This document shows positions 45,401 through 55,068 of a stretch of DNA of 64,000 nt, in pieces; position 1 is the first letter of the stretch, and each line of letters begins with the position of its first letter. The DNA is taken from the NCBI GenBank assembly GCA_031763025.1, contig JASSKH010000006.1, positions 10,351,691-10,415,690 on the forward strand, written 5' to 3'. The position numbers and the translations under genes are program-made. This DNA comes from Macrocystis pyrifera (lineage: Eukaryota; Sar; Phaeophyceae; Laminariales; Laminariaceae). Below the pieces are notes generated by a model that was not told the DNA's origin, did not search any database, and saw only the letters and a list, made by a program, of their open reading frames with translations.

Positions 45401-48400
45401 CTCAAGTCCAGGCTGCATAGGCCACCAAGCACGCACGTTACATTACGGCAATCACGGTGCGGGGAGGAGACGTTGGTCTGGGCCCAAGGAAACGGGGTCC
45501 GTGAATGGACTATTAATACGAGTACAGTACAGCACGGTGCATCAGCTACTAACCTGTCTGTCCACTGCAGATTGCTATTCACAACGAGTCGTCCTTGTAC
45601 CAGCAAGCACAATGTCTGTTTTTACACAACACGGTGAGCTGCTTTTGCTCTTGAACGTCGATGTTTCACGCTGCAGAAACGTTCTCAAGCAGCGCGAGAA
45701 ATGGCAATCGTACCGATAAGGGCGATTCGTGTCCGCCTCGACTACTGCCGTGCTCCTCCTGTACAGAAGTACCGCACGAACCGAACACGAGCCATCGGTT
45801 GTACGTTGTGGTCCGTAGAAGATCACTAAAAAAATCGATCAACATCGTCCTCATTAATCTGGAGCGTATCTGTCTCTGCAGTACAACTTCGTCGTTCACA
45901 GCAAGCAAGCTGAAACCCCATGCTTGCCCTACCGCTAACTACCGCAAATGTGTCCAGTTTTCCATGAACACACTCGCCGGGCCTCAAGTTTCCCTCACCC
46001 GTCGACGGCCTCAACAGCAACGAACTCGAACGAGGGGCACTGGCAGTACCGCAGGATGCGCGGCCCTCCTCGAAGCTGCGCACCGTAGTAGTCCAGAAGG
46101 GTTTGGACGGAAAACTCATCGGGGAAGTCAACCTTGGCCGGTACCCACTCGAGCTCTCCCTGTAAGCCACAACAGGAAACGGCCGCCCCCCAACGAGGCC
46201 AGGGGTAGGGTGGGGGGGGTGTTTGTTACATGCGGGATATACCTCTTGCTACAGTATAGACACCGACTCGCCACGGAGGTCTCTGTAGTGGCAAACCTCG
46301 AATACTGTTAATACGGGGGACCATAGTAAATGGGACCAAATATTGTCAGTAATAATAGGGAAATATGAAGTTGTTTTTGTGTACTTTTTATAGCGTATGA
46401 GGGCCGGGGTTCGAATCCCGGCGGGCTCGCAAGAAACTAAAGAAGAGTACTTTATTGGCGCTTTTCACATCGCGGAAAGCGTGAGAACGTGAGTTATAGT
46501 TTGCAATTCGAGGCTAACTCGACGAGCAGTGTGGATGGTGAATCAACGAACCCTTTGTGCGAGAAAGGTGAAGGCAGGAACCAGGGGGGGGGGGGGGGGG
46601 GGGGGAAGACGCCAGCGCCAACAGCTTATTGTCCAGAGAGCTTGAAAGTAAAAGTCATGGTTTAAAAGAAAATGAAAAGAAAAAATACATCCCCGTAGAG
46701 CTGAAGATACTACTGGTAGCCGGTGCAGCAGTACTGCTGTACCCGTCGTGAGCTGGACTGACCACACGCGCCGTAGTACTCGGACCCCCCTGTCGTCGTC
46801 TAAGCGTTTTCCTCCAAAATCTTGAAACGGTTGTTGATGGTCTCAGATTCCAATGGCGGGATGAACGGTTAAGCTTCGTATTTCTTTGACACACCCCACG
46901 ATGCTGCCGCTGTTTCATACCAGTACCCGCTAACAATAGGTTAGGGCAGGGTAGGGGTGGGTGTGTTGTGTGTCACTCTTGCTACCATGTGGTTTGACGA
47001 GTTGCTGGAATACAAAAATCTTGAAAAATAGCCATATGGAATCCTTACCGAAAAAGCAATTTTATGGATACCGCTATTAATAACGAGATTACGCATAAAC
47101 AAAAACAAAAACGTGGGGAAAGCGATTTTTCGTTTTTACTGAGGGCATCGTTGGAAAAAACGGCGGATGAATGTTTGTCTTGGTTCTTGCAATACAACAA
47201 ATTACAGCATCTGGAGAAAAAACAGGGCACTCTCGGTCCAAGATAATTTTGGTTTTGTCCGTGTGAGTGAGCAAAATTTCGATTTGCAAATCAAGATGTT
47301 TTTTTTTTTTTCTATTTTTTTATTTCACAAACACCAGAGGGTATGATGCTTGCACTGCTGCTGTCTGGCCTCACTGAAAATCGGACTACAGGGCTGTAGC
47401 TTGTGTGTGCAGGCCATAAAAAAGTGGCGCCCGTGTTTTATACTGTACGGACGGCGTGTTACACCGGGGGGTGCATTCGTGTCGTTTTTGACAGCACTGA
47501 ACTATTTTTCAGTAAGAAAAATCGATAGAAAAAGTAGCGCTTCAATATATACGTGAAAAAAAAAGATTTTCAATCATGTGGGAAAATATTTTATAGAAAA
47601 CGTCTGGAAAATATAGCAATTTAAAAAAATAAATGTTATGTAAAGTTCAAGGTCGGGACCTTTTGCCCCCCTGGGTAGGGTTTGCCTCCTGTATTGAGCA
47701 GATATTCGTTGGGACTCACATGTGTTGTTTGCTTGGAGATATATCAGCAGCTTTATTCCTTTCGTGCACGATGAGAGACTGAGAGCAAGGCTCGTGCCTC
47801 GCTGGGAAAACCCCTGGTTTTCCGTCTAAGATACGCCTCCCAAGTATTACAAGTGCGATCCCAATACCTGAACCCAGGTAATTACTGGTCTTTCAGTCTC
47901 ATTCAAAGCAGTACCATAACACTAGCCTACTTTGATGAGCCGTATGCGCAGAATTATGAGAAACTTACTCCAGAGAGTATACGACCAAAAGGAGTGAACA
48001 CAACGCGTACCAACAAAAAGGTGGAAATTCCTAAGCCGACAACGCCATTTGTTAAGATCAAAGTCGAGACACTTTGTATCCCTTGTTATTAATAGGTTTG
48101 GCTATTGAGCAGGTACTCGTTGGGACTCACGGGTGTTGTCCGCTTAGAGATAGAAGAAGAACAGCTTTATTCCTTTCGTGCACGCGGAGACTGAGAGCAA
48201 GGCTCGTGCCTGGAAAACCCCTGTTTTTCCTTTTAAGGTACGCCTCGCAAGTACTACAACACGATCCCAATATCTGAACCCAGTAATTACCTGCCTTTCA
48301 GCCTCATTCAAAGCAGTACCATACCAGTTACAGGCAAGGTTCGACGTCATGGAATTCCTGTCTTCGAGTTGAGCACGTCTACCCGCTGAGCTATACACCA

Positions 48401-49034
48401 AAAATCCCTGGAAAATCCCGTTGTAACAGAAACGGCATAAATCCCGTGGGATCACAAAACTACAGGACTGATGTGGACGGGATTTGGGCAATCTCAAATA
48501 TCACGGGTTTGCACGGGACGGGACACGGATTTCACGGGACTTGCCCAGATTTTCACGGGACTAGTTTTGCACGGGATCGGGATTTAAAAGAAAAGTTTGG
48601 GACGGGGTCGGGATCGAGAACATGAACATTTCCACGGGATTAGCTTGGACGGGAAGGGGATTCTCAAAATTCCACCGGTTCACGGGATTATCCCGTATCC
48701 CGAGGAATCCCGCCGTATTTTCACAACGGCAAAAAACCCGAGGAAAGCCCTGAATTTTTTGGCCCAATTCCTAGGGGGGCAAAAATCAGCGAATTCTAAT
48801 TGCGCTATATTGTCGGAAGGCAGCCATATAACAATAAATCTATTTCGTGCCTCCAGGAACTGAGTTTGCTTAATTTTTTCCCATCACTACAGCACCAGTA
48901 CTACTTATTGCCCATCCGACGAGTCTATCCGTCACCCACGCAAAGCATCACGCCTACGGCGAGTTGTGCCTACGGGCTAATAATGGCGTTCGCGTAATAC
49001 ATGGTTTCTCCCTCGCACGGAAGCGATAGCAGTA

Positions 49035-49085
<51 letters not shown>

Positions 49086-49948
49086 GCAGCAACGGCAGCA
49101 GTGATGGGCGATTCGCCGTCGCAAAAGCAGCAGCAGCTGAGAGCAGCAGCAGTAGCATCAAAATCAGCAACACAGCGATGGCGATTCGACGTCGCCGGCG
49201 AAAATCCGCCCGTACTTGGATGCCGAAACCACTCTCGCGGCGGCGCGGCGGCCGTTGGCTTTGCTCCCTTTAGACACAAAAAACAAGATCAACTCTACGA
49301 ACGTATCTAAAATAAAAAACCATCTTCCAACATCAAAAGCCGCAAGAATATGAGCCATGCGACGGAGTGTATAGCATGAGCGGCCTTCTAACAATCAATA
49401 TAACAAACAGCGTCGGGTAGACGCAAATTCGACGCGAGTCGACGAGGGAACAAATAAATAAAGGACTGATGATACAGCTTTCTCGCGATGAAAATGCAAG
49501 GCACGAACCGTGCGCGTAGTGGGGAGGAGGGAGAAGAGCCTGCTATGTGACCCCGTACCACACTCGTATCTGAATTACTACGACTACTGCTGCTGTGTAC
49601 ACAGTGCGTATAGGAACGGGAGAGAAAAGAAGAGGGGAAAGACCGTACTCTCGTAATAAACTGGATGGGAAAAACGAAAAAAAGAAACAAAATAAGCACG
49701 CTCTCTCGTCCTGATGTACTCGTAGCCCAGGATGTGTACTATACTGGTGTAGTCTCTGAGTGTACCCAATGGCTCACCATGTGATTCTGCAACAGAAGGT
49801 GACCGCGCCGGCAGACCGCGGCATCCCCTCCCTCTCGACTCATACTCTCCTCAACGAACTGGGTGCCTTCGGGTGCAGGCCATGCTCTCGATATCTTCAG
49901 CGGGCCTACGTGCTGCTTGTCGCTCAAACAGTCGCAGAATGTGGACAT
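38972..49948 (-). CDS. Nine-exon gene, unrecognised ~838-aa protein with acidic tail
   Basis: Exons in transcription order: 49948-49778 (start ATG), 46159-45999, 45412-45316, 44837-44667, 43955-43824, 43350-43191, 42845-42754, 41149-40138 and 39493-38972 (stop TAG). Intron phases 0,2,0,0,0,1,0,0 agree at every junction. Donors include GTGAGC, GTAAGA and GTACGT. Readable segments: LLDYYGAQLRGGPRILRYCQ; LADTVFRMFGGGIDQPRPD; SSPSMVVRFHPAADINEHAW; a poly-Gly run; and a Glu/Asp-rich C-terminus ending DWTDDDDDDEL. I do not recognise a family. Exon 8 has one surplus base, best placed in a T5 run (plus strand 41,091-41,095). The acidic tail and KKRRS/KRRKLR basic clusters suggest a nuclear protein. 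Confidence 0.75.
40138..41149 (-). CDS. Exon 8 of the 838-aa gene, with one frame slip
   Basis: Acceptor CGTTTTTCGCAG. Phase 0 reads EIFCGIRADMLKAEFVAEKN and then meets TGA. All three frames from this acceptor hit a stop within 40 codons, so the exon is broken as written. Removing one A from the AAAAA run just before the TGA leads into a 337-codon frame (TEAATRLNYSKPAWEMRCLS ... NFWSGSENSSEDD ... poly-Gly) that exits at donor TCG|GTGAGC in phase 0, matching the last exon. The alternative is that TGA is the true end and a second gene starts here. Confidence 0.65.
43010..43192. repeat. (CCAAA)n pentanucleotide array in an intron
   Basis: CCAAA units with CCGAA, CCAAC and CAAAA variants over ~180 bp. 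The array abuts the donor of exon 6 (43,191) and so forms the 5' end of that intron. On the transcribed strand it is a TTTGG array. Confidence 0.9.
45999..46159 (-). CDS. Exon 2 of the 838-aa gene (best conserved-looking segment)
   Basis: Acceptor GTGGCTTACAG, donor GG|GTGAGG, phase 0 in and 2 out. It encodes GELEWVPAKVDFPDEFSVQT, then LLDYYGAQLRGGPRILRYCQ and CPSFEFVAVEAVD. The composition is that of a folded alpha/beta domain with no low complexity. I do not recognise the family. A profile search with this segment is the most likely way to identify the protein. Confidence 0.7.
46312..46385. mobile_element. MITE family M1, copy truncated by a SINE
   Basis: Starts ATACGGGGGACCATAGTAAA and keeps ACCAAATATTGTCAGTAATA, but the right TIR is missing. 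A SINE begins at the break, which suggests the SINE inserted into or replaced the MITE end. Confidence 0.65.
46385..46690 (+). mobile_element. tRNA-derived SINE, copy 2 (5' truncated)
   Basis: Retains box B (GGGTTCGAATCCCGG) but not box A. The body shares GCGGAAAGCGTGAGAACGTG, CGACGAGCAGTG and GTGAATC with copy 1, then has a G19 run where copy 1 has a short G run. The tail is A-rich (AAAAGAAAATGAAAAG). Unlike the other two copies the B box is a perfect pol III match. Confidence 0.75.
47640..47945 (-). repeat. Dispersed repeat B, copy 3
   Basis: Inverse of the 34,895 copy: GGGACTCACATGTGTTGTTT, CTGGGAAAACCCCTGGTTTT, CCCAATACCTGAACCCAGGT and TCAAAGCAGTACCATAACAC. Confidence 0.85.
48065..48335 (-). 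repeat. Dispersed repeat B, copy 4
   Basis: Same order of blocks as copy 3, with a deletion near GGCTCGTGCCTGGAAAACCC. It ends at TTCAAAGCAGTACCATACCA, directly before a tRNA-like segment. Confidence 0.85.
48336..48405 (-). repeat. tRNA-like fragment
   Basis: On the minus strand GGTGTATAGCTCAGCGGGTA has a good box A (TAGCTCAGCGGGTAGA), and GACGTCGAACCTTGC stands where box B would be. The acceptor stem does not pair (the 3' side is not ATACACC), so it is more likely a SINE head or tRNA pseudogene than a working tRNA. Confidence 0.45.
48405..48735. repeat. Cluster of CACGGGA/CGGGAT motifs
   Basis: About 15 occurrences of CACGGGA, CGGGAT or CGGGAC on the plus strand, irregularly spaced by 8-30 bp, with a few TCCCGT inverses at both ends. 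Short motifs repeated at irregular spacing are typical of the subterminal region of hAT-like DNA transposons; no TIR or transposase was found. Confidence 0.6.
49032..49100. repeat. (AGC)n microsatellite
   Basis: About 20 AGC units, then AACGGCAGCAGTG. Intronic in the gene model. Confidence 0.9.
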
Positions 49949-49968
49949 GTTTTCGCAGCTTCTTCCAA

Positions 49969-50395
49969 CTGTACACGAACAGGCCAAGGTTCGCCAATCA
50001 ATAATACTTGTACGTATACACGAAACACAGACAGGTTGTGCGTGCACGGTATCTCTTTCTCAGCTCCTCTCTCGCGCACAAAGCAGATTGCAACAGTGCA
50101 ACAGGGGATCCTATGAGAAGAACCCTTTTCGTCAACAACACGGCCGGCCGAGCAAGTGACGAGGGTGGCCCGATCTAACTTGCGCCTTTTTGAATTTCAT
50201 GCCCCCTTGCCCGATAATGTAAGAACCATTTATATTTAAAAAATAAATAAAAAGTTTTTAAAATTTGCGGACAAAGTGATTTGTGACGTCTCACTTGTTT
50301 GATTCGTCAACAGTTGTGCCGCTTTTTTTATCAACGTGCCCCCTATCCCCATCAAAGAAACGCAACATTTATTTGAGTGTAAACCCACAAGAAAT
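49969..50395. promoter_or_regulatory. Divergent intergenic region between two head-to-head genes
   Basis: The minus-strand gene starts at 49,948 and the plus-strand gene at 50,396, with ~450 bp between start codons. The middle is AT-rich (TTTATATTTAAAAAATAAAT at about 50,228). A GTGACGTC element (CRE-like) lies near 50,283. On the minus side a splice acceptor at 49,969 (GTTCGTGTACAG) implies an upstream 5' UTR exon. Shared promoter function is inferred from layout only. Confidence 0.4.
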
Positions 50396-52070
50396 ATGTC
50401 GTCGAATCAAGACAAAGACAAAACAGTAGCCTACTCTCAGGGCAGACGTGCGCCACCGAGAGACCTTTTTCAGGATGAGACGCAGCCGGGATTCGTGCAA
50501 GAGGTATGCACGATAAGTTTCTCGAACATCGCGGGTCTGTGCATTTGCTGCGTGAGATGAGATGCCAAATTTTTCCAAGTGCTCCTAAATCCGACAGCTT
50601 GCAATTTGTTGAGCACGACTATATTGTACCTGGTACACATACATAGCAAGCTCTGTGAGATCGCTCAGCCGACGACAGCAAGCGTCAGCTGTCATGAGCC
50701 ATGATGCGTCAACACTACCATGCGCATGCGTATACAGTAGTTGCTTGATGTTTCGTGGGACATGTGTAAGACCTCTAACAGTCTGCGGTTCATGCTGTAG
50801 TACTTGTAGCCATGCATTGTATTGTAGTGCCGCGAGTTGTAGGGTCATGTATCGTGCCTGTCACATTGTCACATTGTGCGAGCGAGTGCTACCAGTACGC
50901 ACTCTATATATCAGGTAACTGGTATCATGGAGGACATGTCTAAAGATGTTTAATGATAGTATAAAGCTGCTGTGTTGGTGTGTTCTTTCAACTCGTCGAC
51001 ACCCAGCACAACCAGTGTCCGTGCCGACTCTTCATCCTAAGAGAGATGCAAGCTCTGTGGTCACGAAACCACGACACAGAGATGCTACACTTTTTTTGTT
51101 TTTTGTTCTTGTTTATGCATCACTTTCACTTTTCGACTTAACTCGTACGAGTAGGAGGTTTAACCCTCAGCGGTCTTCTTCTGGACAAACCGCGGTCACA
51201 GGTGTCGTACATTTCCCCCCCCGGTACGTGCCTTCATTTTCATTGCGCGTAGGGTTCACTGCTCGCCGATTTTCATGGAATGTAGCACGCTTTCGCGCTT
51301 TCCGCTCATCAATTTGTGTGCAAGAAAAAGTCCTTACGAGGATGCACTCCGTGAGACTTGAACCCACGAAATTGATGTTAGTAGGCACGCGGACTACCTA
51401 TCAAGCCACCGGGGACGCCGGTGTAATGCAGCAAGGTGTAACCAATGCCAGGTAAGAACCGGTATAGTATATGCAAGCAGGTTTAGGCTGGTTCAGCCAA
51501 TGCCAAACCTCTAAAATATGTCGCGATCGCCTTCTCGCGGCGGTTTGAGTCCGATAGAGACGGGCTTCGCACTGACCTCCTCTAATGCGTGCCGTAGGAT
51601 TGTAGACGCTTGGTACTCTCTCGATAACAGCTGGGGTTCATCAGATATCCGGGCGGGGTCCGGGCAGCGAAAAGCGCGGGCGGTGTGTTCGGCGTTTAGA
51701 CATTCTGGGACGCCCTAAAACCAGCGCATCAAACCCGTTGCTGCATCGAGAGAGCGTGGTACCAGTTTGTGCCTATGATAAACTATCCTTCGCAATAACA
51801 GACTGGTACATTACAAGCAGCTTGCAAATATGTCAGATGAATTTCGACGCATTCCTCGATCTCACAGCTGCGGCCGAATATGAGGGGATCGAAAAACAGA
51901 AAAAAATCATACATACAGCCTTAAACGTCGCCACGGAGTGCTCGCCTCACGGAGCACGGGTCACTGCAGCATTGAGAGGGTATATGGTCGACGGAGCAGA
52001 GATCCTACGGTGGCAAGTTGGAGGGCCGTACGTAAGCGATCTTCGTCTGAAGATGTTGATTGATCTCTAA
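50396..52070 (+). CDS. Small two-exon gene, last exon hit by an LTR-like insertion
   Basis: Exon 1 (50396-50503) starts at ATG and reads MSSNQDKDKTVAYSQGRRAP to GFVQE before donor GTATGC. Exon 2 (51837-52070) follows acceptor AAATATGTCAG in phase 0: MNFDAFLDLTAAAEYEGIEK, ... VTAALRGYMVDGAEILRWQV and a TAA. The product is 113 aa with an N-terminal disordered part and a helical C-terminal domain; I do not recognise it. A 5.1-kb element enters after base 52,053. The last five residues and the stop now come from the element. Past the element, the host sequence would also have given five residues and a stop, so protein length is unchanged. Confidence 0.7.
51085..51430 (-). mobile_element. tRNA-derived SINE, copy 3
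   Basis: Reverse-oriented full copy in the intron of the small gene. On the minus strand the head has TGGCTTGATAGGTAGTCCGC (box A) and GGGTTCAAGTCTCACGG (box B), then GAGCGGAAAGCGCGAAAGCG and GGCGAGCAGTG, and ends in an A/C-rich tail (AAACAAGAACAAAAAACAAA). Confidence 0.8.
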
Positions 52071-52330
52071 AGGTATAGGCGCAGCTGGCGCGGGAACGCG
52101 TGGCTGACTCCAGACATGACACGGAACTCCTCCTATATTACATCCGAGCTGTCGAGTGACAGCTCATGCATCGTATGCAGATTATTATTCAACATGACGC
52201 GGGAATAAACCTCCCGTTTATCCCCCCGAATATCCGACTAAATATCCCTCTCCTATAATCCTATGTCAATATATGGAACTCCCTAATATTAGATGTAACG
52301 TCTCCGTCGTGTTTCTGAGCACAATCAATA
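52054..52330. repeat. Left LTR-like direct repeat
   Basis: 277 bp, TG...TA. It includes the new stop codon and probably the 3' UTR of the interrupted small gene. It contains AGCTGTCGAGTGACAGCT, a perfect 18-bp palindrome. Confidence 0.85.
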
Positions 52331-53959
52331 TCCCCCCTGCTCATTATACACGACCATACTTTAATATCCCCCCAGCTCTGTACACTACAATGTACGACTC
52401 CGCTGGGTGGAAACATCTCAATACTATGACCAACTCAAACGAAATTCAGAAAGTCAAAAATCCAATCTGTAACCCAAAAATCAAATACTTGAATCAACAC
52501 TCAAACCCTCAAAATCAGTATTCAAATGCTCAAATCCCCAGCCTCTCTGTTGCAAACACATAAAATTCTCGAAATCCAATGCCAGGTAAAACGGCATTCT
52601 TCTCGGACTCAGTCAGGTAAAACGGCATTTTCCGCGGAATTGGTCAAAAGATATTCAGTGGAATCTCGTCGACTTAGTACTGTGATCTCCGGGGCCCTCC
52701 CCTCGCCAAACGTTACTGGTGTCTACAGGCACACTATCATAATCATTCGTATTGTCTCCAGCGCGCACGCTCGAAAAGATCAACTTGCGAATTCGGCGAG
52801 ACTTCAACTCCCGACCCACCCTAGGGAATTATATAGCACTACCTGCCAGACCACTCAGTCAGTACTGACTTTGAACAAAAGCACAAATTTCCAAGAACCA
52901 AAAAAATCAAACTGTCAATTCCCGAAATACTACCCAAACCTTCCAAATCGGAAAACATTTCCTATGGACCGCACACGCCCCCAGGCGCTTCATAGTCTCT
53001 CTTCAACCTTATCCAAAAAAATCTCCCTCTATTTCATGAGGAATTAATGCAAATCCTATAAAATATCGCAGTAGTCATACTCATCAGAATAAAAATTAAG
53101 CCAAGAAAATAAATGCCAGAGATCGCAAGGAACCCCGTTCCCTCGGACAAGGGTCTCCCCTTGCCCCCTACTCCCGCCATAGATACACAGATCGCGACGG
53201 TAATGCGAGATAGCATACATTCCTTCACTTGAATTTTATTTGACGTGGGGACTACTCGAAAACACCAAAAACTCTCGCGGACTCCAAATCGACCAGAAAA
53301 ACAATTCCAAAATACAAGCAATGAAAATATTCATCCAGATTCAAAGGCAACCACATTTCAGTAAGAATCACACCGATGCCCCGAACACTACTGCTGTTGC
53401 CTCCGCCGCGGCTGCCTCTCCGTTCGGTCTCATGGAGTCACCGCAGCTCGGGTCATTCAGCTAATTCCTCCTGGGTGAAATCAAACGTCGCCTCCGCAGC
53501 ATTGACCAGGCATACAGAAGGGATGGGACGTGCATTCGAGCGATTAGGTCTGCATTGGGTGTTTCGCTCTTTTCACGCATGCACTGCTTGCAAATTCCTC
53601 TTCTCAAATGCTACTGCAAATAAAAACAGCTACTTGTCAACGAGAATATATGGTCCACATCAAACCCATGTATTATTCCTCGACCACTACATATGCTGCA
53701 GTACATACATACTGATGAACATATACAGCAGTGCCAAGTAAACCGTTTTCGTCTCAGCTCACAGTACCATACTACTTCTGCTGCTGCCGTACTCGTAGTA
53801 TATTACCCCGTCCGCAAATAAATATCTTGCCTTTAGCACGTAGCAAGTGGCGCGGGTCGTGCTACACACCAACCCAACAACTCAAAAAACGAGATACCCG
53901 CAAACAAAGATGTAAATATGTGAAATGCCGCAATCAGACGTGTTGCTGTAGTTGCATCG
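52331..53959. other. Left interior of the LTR-flanked element
   Basis: AT-rich, with runs of CAAA/TCAAA-type sequence and no recognised domain. The plus-strand ORF 52,526-53,047 (173 aa) is Ser/Thr/Lys-rich without motifs. No gag-like zinc knuckle was seen. Confidence 0.5.
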
Positions 53960-55068
53960 TAAGGGATTTGGTTCATCTCGAAGAGGACAGGGTTGTCGGA
54001 AAAGAGGAACCGTTGGCATGCGTGCAAAGGGCTGTGTGGGGCATGTTGTATGCAGACGATGCAGGAATAGTCTCGAAGTCGGCGGAAGGCCTTGCGAGAA
54101 TGATGACAGTCATCGTGACTGTCTTCGAAGCAGTAGGTCTCACGGTATCCGAGAAGAAGACAGAGACGATGCTCCTACGAACACCGGATCAGACGTTTAC
54201 CACCTCACCGCTCGCGATCGAAGCTGCAGGCCAAAAGTGTAAACAGACGACCCAGTTTTTGTACCTAGGAGGCATTATCCACGAGAACGCTGACCTCTCC
54301 TTCGAAATCGAGCGACGAATCCGTCTGATGCGGGCATGCCTCAAACGGTATGGTCCGGAACTGTACGATAGGACGAACGCACCGCTTAGTCTGAAAGTCC
54401 GGATGCTGAAGACCGAGGTGATTGAGACCTTGCTGTACGGTTGCGTGACGTGGACCCTCAATGCGGACCACTTCGCCAAGCTTCGATCAGCCCACCACGA
54501 AGTCCTTCTGCGAGTCATTGGTTTCCAGCGCCGACTACGCACCGACCACACCACCCTCTCGTATGCGAAGGCGCTCAGGATAACACGATGCGAAAGTATC
54601 GAAACGACGACCATCCGTAAACGGCGACTCTTCTTTGCGGGGGCTGTGGTGCGGCAACACGAGGGGCGATTGCCCAGTCGGTTGATGTTCGGGGCGATCG
54701 CTGGTGGGGGGAGCCCGAAACCAGGCGGGCAGCCTAAGACTTGGCCTAGGGCAATTGCTGAGGACCTTAGAGTGTTCAAAGCCACAGAGGGATCAACGGA
54801 AGACTCCCCCTTAGTCTTTGGAGTTGGGACCGCACTGTGGCCCACTGCAGCAAAACAGACGGGAAAGTGGTACCGGGGAATCCTCGAAGCAGCTGAACAG
54901 TTCATGGGCAGGTGGCACGAGGCTGAGGCAAAGCTGAGTAGACAGCGCCGTGCATCCGCTGCAGGTAGTGTTAGAGGGAATGGGGGGAGGGGTAACAGCA
55001 GGAGGGGTAGAGGGAACACCGTACAAGTGTATAGGGGCAGGGGGGGGGAACGGGAACGGGAGGAGTAG
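53960..55068 (+). CDS. LINE-type reverse transcriptase, 5'-truncated
   Basis: An open frame of ~370 codons that begins mid-domain. It has the catalytic YADD box (VWGMLYADDAGIVSKSAEGL), the following helix and strand (FEAVGLTVSEKKTETM), and the C-terminal pattern of non-LTR retrotransposons (LLYGCVTWTLNADHFAKL, then HEVLLRVIGFQRRLRTDHTT). The fingers and earlier palm motifs are absent, as is any endonuclease. Upstream codons to 53,731 are open but not RT-like. The frame is intact to TAG at 55,066, unusual for a dead 5'-truncated insert. Confidence 0.8.

Larger units (their letters stand above)
46160..49777 (-). other. Intron 1 of the 838-aa gene (3.6 kb), repeat-filled
   Basis: Holds an M1 copy, a SINE, two repeat B copies, a tRNA-like fragment and the CACGGGA cluster. 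Two plus-strand ORFs (47,064-47,246 and about 49,104-49,310, the latter reading FDVAGENPPVLGCRNHSRGG) look protein-like but have no start, splice or domain support. Confidence 0.5.

Noticed and set aside
52054..52330. Reading the 277-bp repeat as conserved gene sequence because it overlaps the end of an ORF
   Set aside because: The flanking GAAGA duplication and the identical copy 4.8 kb away show it to be the terminal repeat of an insertion. The ORF end within it is incidental.
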